Source of the DNA: Weissella muntiaci
GTDB lineage: Bacteria; Bacillota; Bacilli; Lactobacillales; Lactobacillaceae
Assembly: GCF_008107635.1 (NCBI RefSeq)
Contig: NZ_SDGZ01000013.1
Location: 62,001 to 126,000 of the forward strand
Direction of reading: 5' to 3'
DNA length: 64,000 nt
Positions 62,562-64,000 of this stretch are shown piece after piece (position 1 is the first letter of the stretch; the number at the start of each line of letters is the position of its first letter). The translations under genes were made by a program, and so were the position numbers. A model generated the notes under the pieces. It searched no databases and had not been told where the DNA came from. It was given only the letters and a program-made list of their open reading frames with translations.

Positions 62562-63137
62562 ACCTCCTCCGGTATTATGATTTGATGTTTCATCAATCAA
62601 ATAGGCGTCATAAACATCAGACTTGTCTAAATTGAGAGCTACCTCACTACCTGCTCGCCCCTTTTCAACAATAGCAACATGATTAATTCGGATGTTCTTC
62701 TGTTCGATGTCGTACTCAACACCGTTATATGCGCCTGGTACTTCATAGTTATCAGTTGAAAACCCAATGCTTAACTCTCTTTTCCCAGCTTGTACCGCCT
62801 TAATTGTCTCAGGGTCAGTAATATTCATAGAGATTGTTAGCATGTTATTTTTAATCGCTGCGTCGTTCATGGTCATACCGACTTCGTATTGCTTAAAGTT
62901 TTCGGCATTCACTTGAACTGTAGGGTGATCATTAGTAATCGGCTTGCCATTTGCTGACTGAATAGTTGTCTCACTGAACAAATCTTCCGGTAGCTTGGCT
63001 TGCCTGCTGAGTCCACTAATCGTCATATAAGGGAAAACCCCTGGTCTAGCTATTGGCGAACTCTCTATATACAAATAGCCCTCATCAGTGAGTTGTAATT
63101 CACCGATAGGGGCCCTAATCGTATCAATAATATTCAT
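62028..63137 (-). CDS. Phage prohead protease-scaffold fusion (DUF2213)
   Basis: A 369-residue protein. Residues 1-185 are a DUF2213 prohead protease with the His in PITNDHPTVQV near residue 71 and the Ser in GKRELSIGFSTD near residue 124. Residues 193-369 are a coiled-coil scaffold (ETINGLTAANNKLEGENAAL near 240). An ATG at residue 193 is preceded by GGAGGAGGT, so a shorter scaffold protein may also be made from the same frame. Confidence 0.88.
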   Translation of the reverse strand: MNIIDTIRAPIGELQLTDEGYLYIESSPIARPGVFPYMTISGLSRQAKLPEDLFSETTIQSANGKPITNDHPTVQVNAENFKQYEVGMTMNDAAIKNNMLTISMNITDPETIKAVQAGKRELSIGFSTDNYEVPGAYNGVEYDIEQKNIRINHVAIVEKGRAGSEVALNLDKSDVYDAYLIDETSNHNTGGGMNVETIKVNGKVIKLSDEDAQAQIDKIVADLKKKTENDSAVSLETINGLTAANNKLEGENAALSGKVKQFEADADDLKAKAYAQARSRVDLEAKATQILGDSADMKLSDREMKIAMIAEVNPAVKIEADASDDYVNAAFDVSVTSAQKVPNLGVNQVADNEDEIAKMRNKRLFQKEV

Positions 63138-63148
63138 ATCAACTTCCT

Positions 63149-63562
63149 TTATTGTGTGACGTTCAATTGCTGGCCAACTGTCAAAGTATACTTAAGCGGT
63201 AGGTTGAATTGACGTAGCTTAGCAACACTAAGATGAAAAGACGTTGCAACCGAGGCAATAGTATCGCCATCCTTGACTGTGTATCGTGGATCATCAACCG
63301 CCGGCTCATCCGGTTCAACAATCGTCTCCGATTCGCTCCCCAGTACATCTGATTCAGAAGTAGATTCCGATGCTGATGTATCTGTCGTTGTGGATTCTGA
63401 TTCACTAGTTCCGGATTCAGCTGCAACCGTTGCATTAACCAACTCCAACAATTCTGCCTTTGTAGCATTTGATGGTGCTTCTTGGTTGTGCTTTACAAGC
63501 CAATCTTTAATCTCGCTGACTGTATTGTCCTTAGTTACTAATACATCTGCATAAGTTGCCAT
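63149..63562 (-). CDS. Phage protein with HeH-like and LysM domains
   Basis: A 137-residue protein: N-terminal HeH/SAP-like fold (TVSEIKDWLVKHNQEAPSNA then KAELLELVN, residues 10-50), a Ser/Glu/Thr-rich linker (53-90) and a C-terminal LysM domain (YTVKDGDTIASVATSFHLSV to the end). GGAGG lies seven bases before the ATG at 63562. Similar small proteins sit beside head genes in some phages. LysM usually binds peptidoglycan. Confidence 0.78.
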   Translation of the reverse strand: MATYADVLVTKDNTVSEIKDWLVKHNQEAPSNATKAELLELVNATVAAESGTSESESTTTDTSASESTSESDVLGSESETIVEPDEPAVDDPRYTVKDGDTIASVATSFHLSVAKLRQFNLPLKYTLTVGQQLNVTQ

Positions 63563-63626
63563 GATTGTTCCTCCTATAATTTTGTGCAAAATAAAAAGCA
63601 CCCATCATCTGATAGAGTGCTTCTAA

Positions 63627-63818
63627 TTACATTAATTTCTTTGCGGCGATAGTTAATTGATCATCTGGGTCCCTAACACCCATTGGATAATGCAAAAACT
63701 TAAATGTGCCATTAATTGTTTCTAGCTTATCCCCTGGTCTTAGCGATTTAGGACGGGGGCTAACTGTCAACAATACTTCATCCCTAATAACAGGGAATTC
63801 ATCGATTACTTCGTACAT
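63627..63818 (-). CDS. Small phage protein, unknown
   Basis: A 63-residue beta-rich protein (EVLLTVSPRPKSLRPGDKLE, then INGTFKFLHYPMGVRDPDDQ). AAGGAG lies upstream of the ATG at 63818; a TTG two codons earlier is nearer to it and cannot be excluded. No family recognised. Confidence 0.65.
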   Translation of the reverse strand: MYEVIDEFPVIRDEVLLTVSPRPKSLRPGDKLETINGTFKFLHYPMGVRDPDDQLTIAAKKLM

Positions 63819-63996
63819 TTTCAAGTTGCTCCTTCCAATATTCTAAATTGACCTTGGTTTCTGCCAGTTGCTTCTTACTTAATTTTAACATACGCCAATT
63901 ATTAATTAAGTAATTTTGGGCTTCAATCTCATTTTTAATCGGCTGTTCATCACCAGATGGAATTTTCCCTTGGAATAGCTGATTAGCATGAAACAT
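63799..63996 (-). CDS. Small phage protein at the window edge, possibly partial
   Basis: A 65-residue charged helical protein (LSKKQLAETKVNLEYWKEQL near the C-terminus) overlapping the next gene. An ATG stands at 63996, but only four bases lie beyond it in the window, so the start may be further right. Confidence 0.55.
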   Translation of the reverse strand: MFHANQLFQGKIPSGDEQPIKNEIEAQNYLINNWRMLKLSKKQLAETKVNLEYWKEQLENVRSNR

Positions 63997-64000
63997 TTCC

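Larger units (their letters stand above)
42560..64000 (-). mobile_element. Late region of a contractile-tailed prophage (incomplete)
   Basis: From about 43.1 kb to the right edge all genes face left and follow the order of a myovirus-like late region: protease/scaffold, decoration, capsid, connectors, terminator, sheath, tube, chaperones, tape measure, hub, plug, spike, gp25-like, baseplate J, fibre, holins and endolysin. All frames are intact, with tight overlaps, so this part looks functional. Portal, terminase, replication, repressor and integrase genes are not in the window. The left boundary is placed loosely in the junction region. Confidence 0.93.

Noticed and set aside
1-64000. CRISPR arrays, rRNA or tRNA genes, insertion sequences
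   Set aside because: No regularly spaced repeats, no rRNA-like stretches, no tRNA cloverleaf and no transposase frame were seen by reading both strands.

Overview
The window is a chromosome segment of a low-to-moderate GC lactic acid bacterium. A member of the Leuconostoc/Weissella side of Lactobacillaceae, most likely Weissella, fits best. The reasons are the two LPXTG-type anchors ending in LPQTD and LPNTD, the small membrane proteins with a GWNWGAF motif, an N-terminally extended ribosomal protein L27, and housekeeping genes typical of the order (T-box thrS, prfC, recX, ntdP, a double-pstB pst operon, yutD). The genus call is inference from protein style; no marker RNA gene lies in the window.

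Layout. Positions 1-7700 hold housekeeping genes: the first codons of a leftward gene at the left edge, a 40-residue membrane peptide, nagB behind a NagR-type operator, thrS behind a T-box, prfC coupled to a small membrane protein, then rightward recX and ntdP. Positions 7700-12800 are a leftward pstS-pstC-pstA-pstB-pstB-phoU phosphate uptake operon with Pho-box-like repeats upstream. Positions 12900-14000 carry two PhnB-like VOC proteins. Positions 14077-19041 are a compact leftward six-gene run (M24 peptidase, unknown, metallophosphoesterase, YunD-like nucleotidase, YutD, HAD phosphatase), followed by a YitT protein and an amino acid permease.

Positions 21763-36650 are the cell-surface region, all leftward. 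It begins with a secreted protein with tandem Ig-like repeats, followed by a Wzx/Wzy-type polysaccharide cluster (flippase, priming sugar transferase, GT4, WecB, TagA/WecG, a DUF4352-like protein, polymerase, short Wzz, acyltransferase), a CoA-transferase, and an LPQTD-anchored SpaA/Cna-B adhesin. WecB plus TagA/WecG predicts a ManNAc-containing repeat unit. No tyrosine kinase/phosphatase pair of the usual eps module is present.

Positions 36650-43250 are gene-poor and accessory: an orphan short RelB/DinJ antitoxin, 1.4 kb without a gene, rpmA and rplU (with an L21 leader but no prp protease gene between them), two paralogous GWNWGAF membrane proteins, a broken YbjQ-family gene, an LPNTD-anchored MucBP protein, and candidate small RNAs. 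From about 43.1 kb to the right edge lies the late part of a contractile-tailed (myovirus-like) prophage. Read leftward it runs from head (protease/scaffold, decoration, capsid) through connector, sheath, tube, chaperones, tape measure, baseplate and fibre to holin/endolysin and a strong terminator. Packaging, replication and integrase genes must lie beyond the right edge.

I did not find a clearly new defence or enzymatic system. The observations most worth following are the missing Prp protease with an altered L27 cleavage motif, the +1 (or -2) frameshift arrangement in the tail chaperone genes, the nested scaffold start in the prophage protease gene, and the unusual make-up of the polysaccharide locus.
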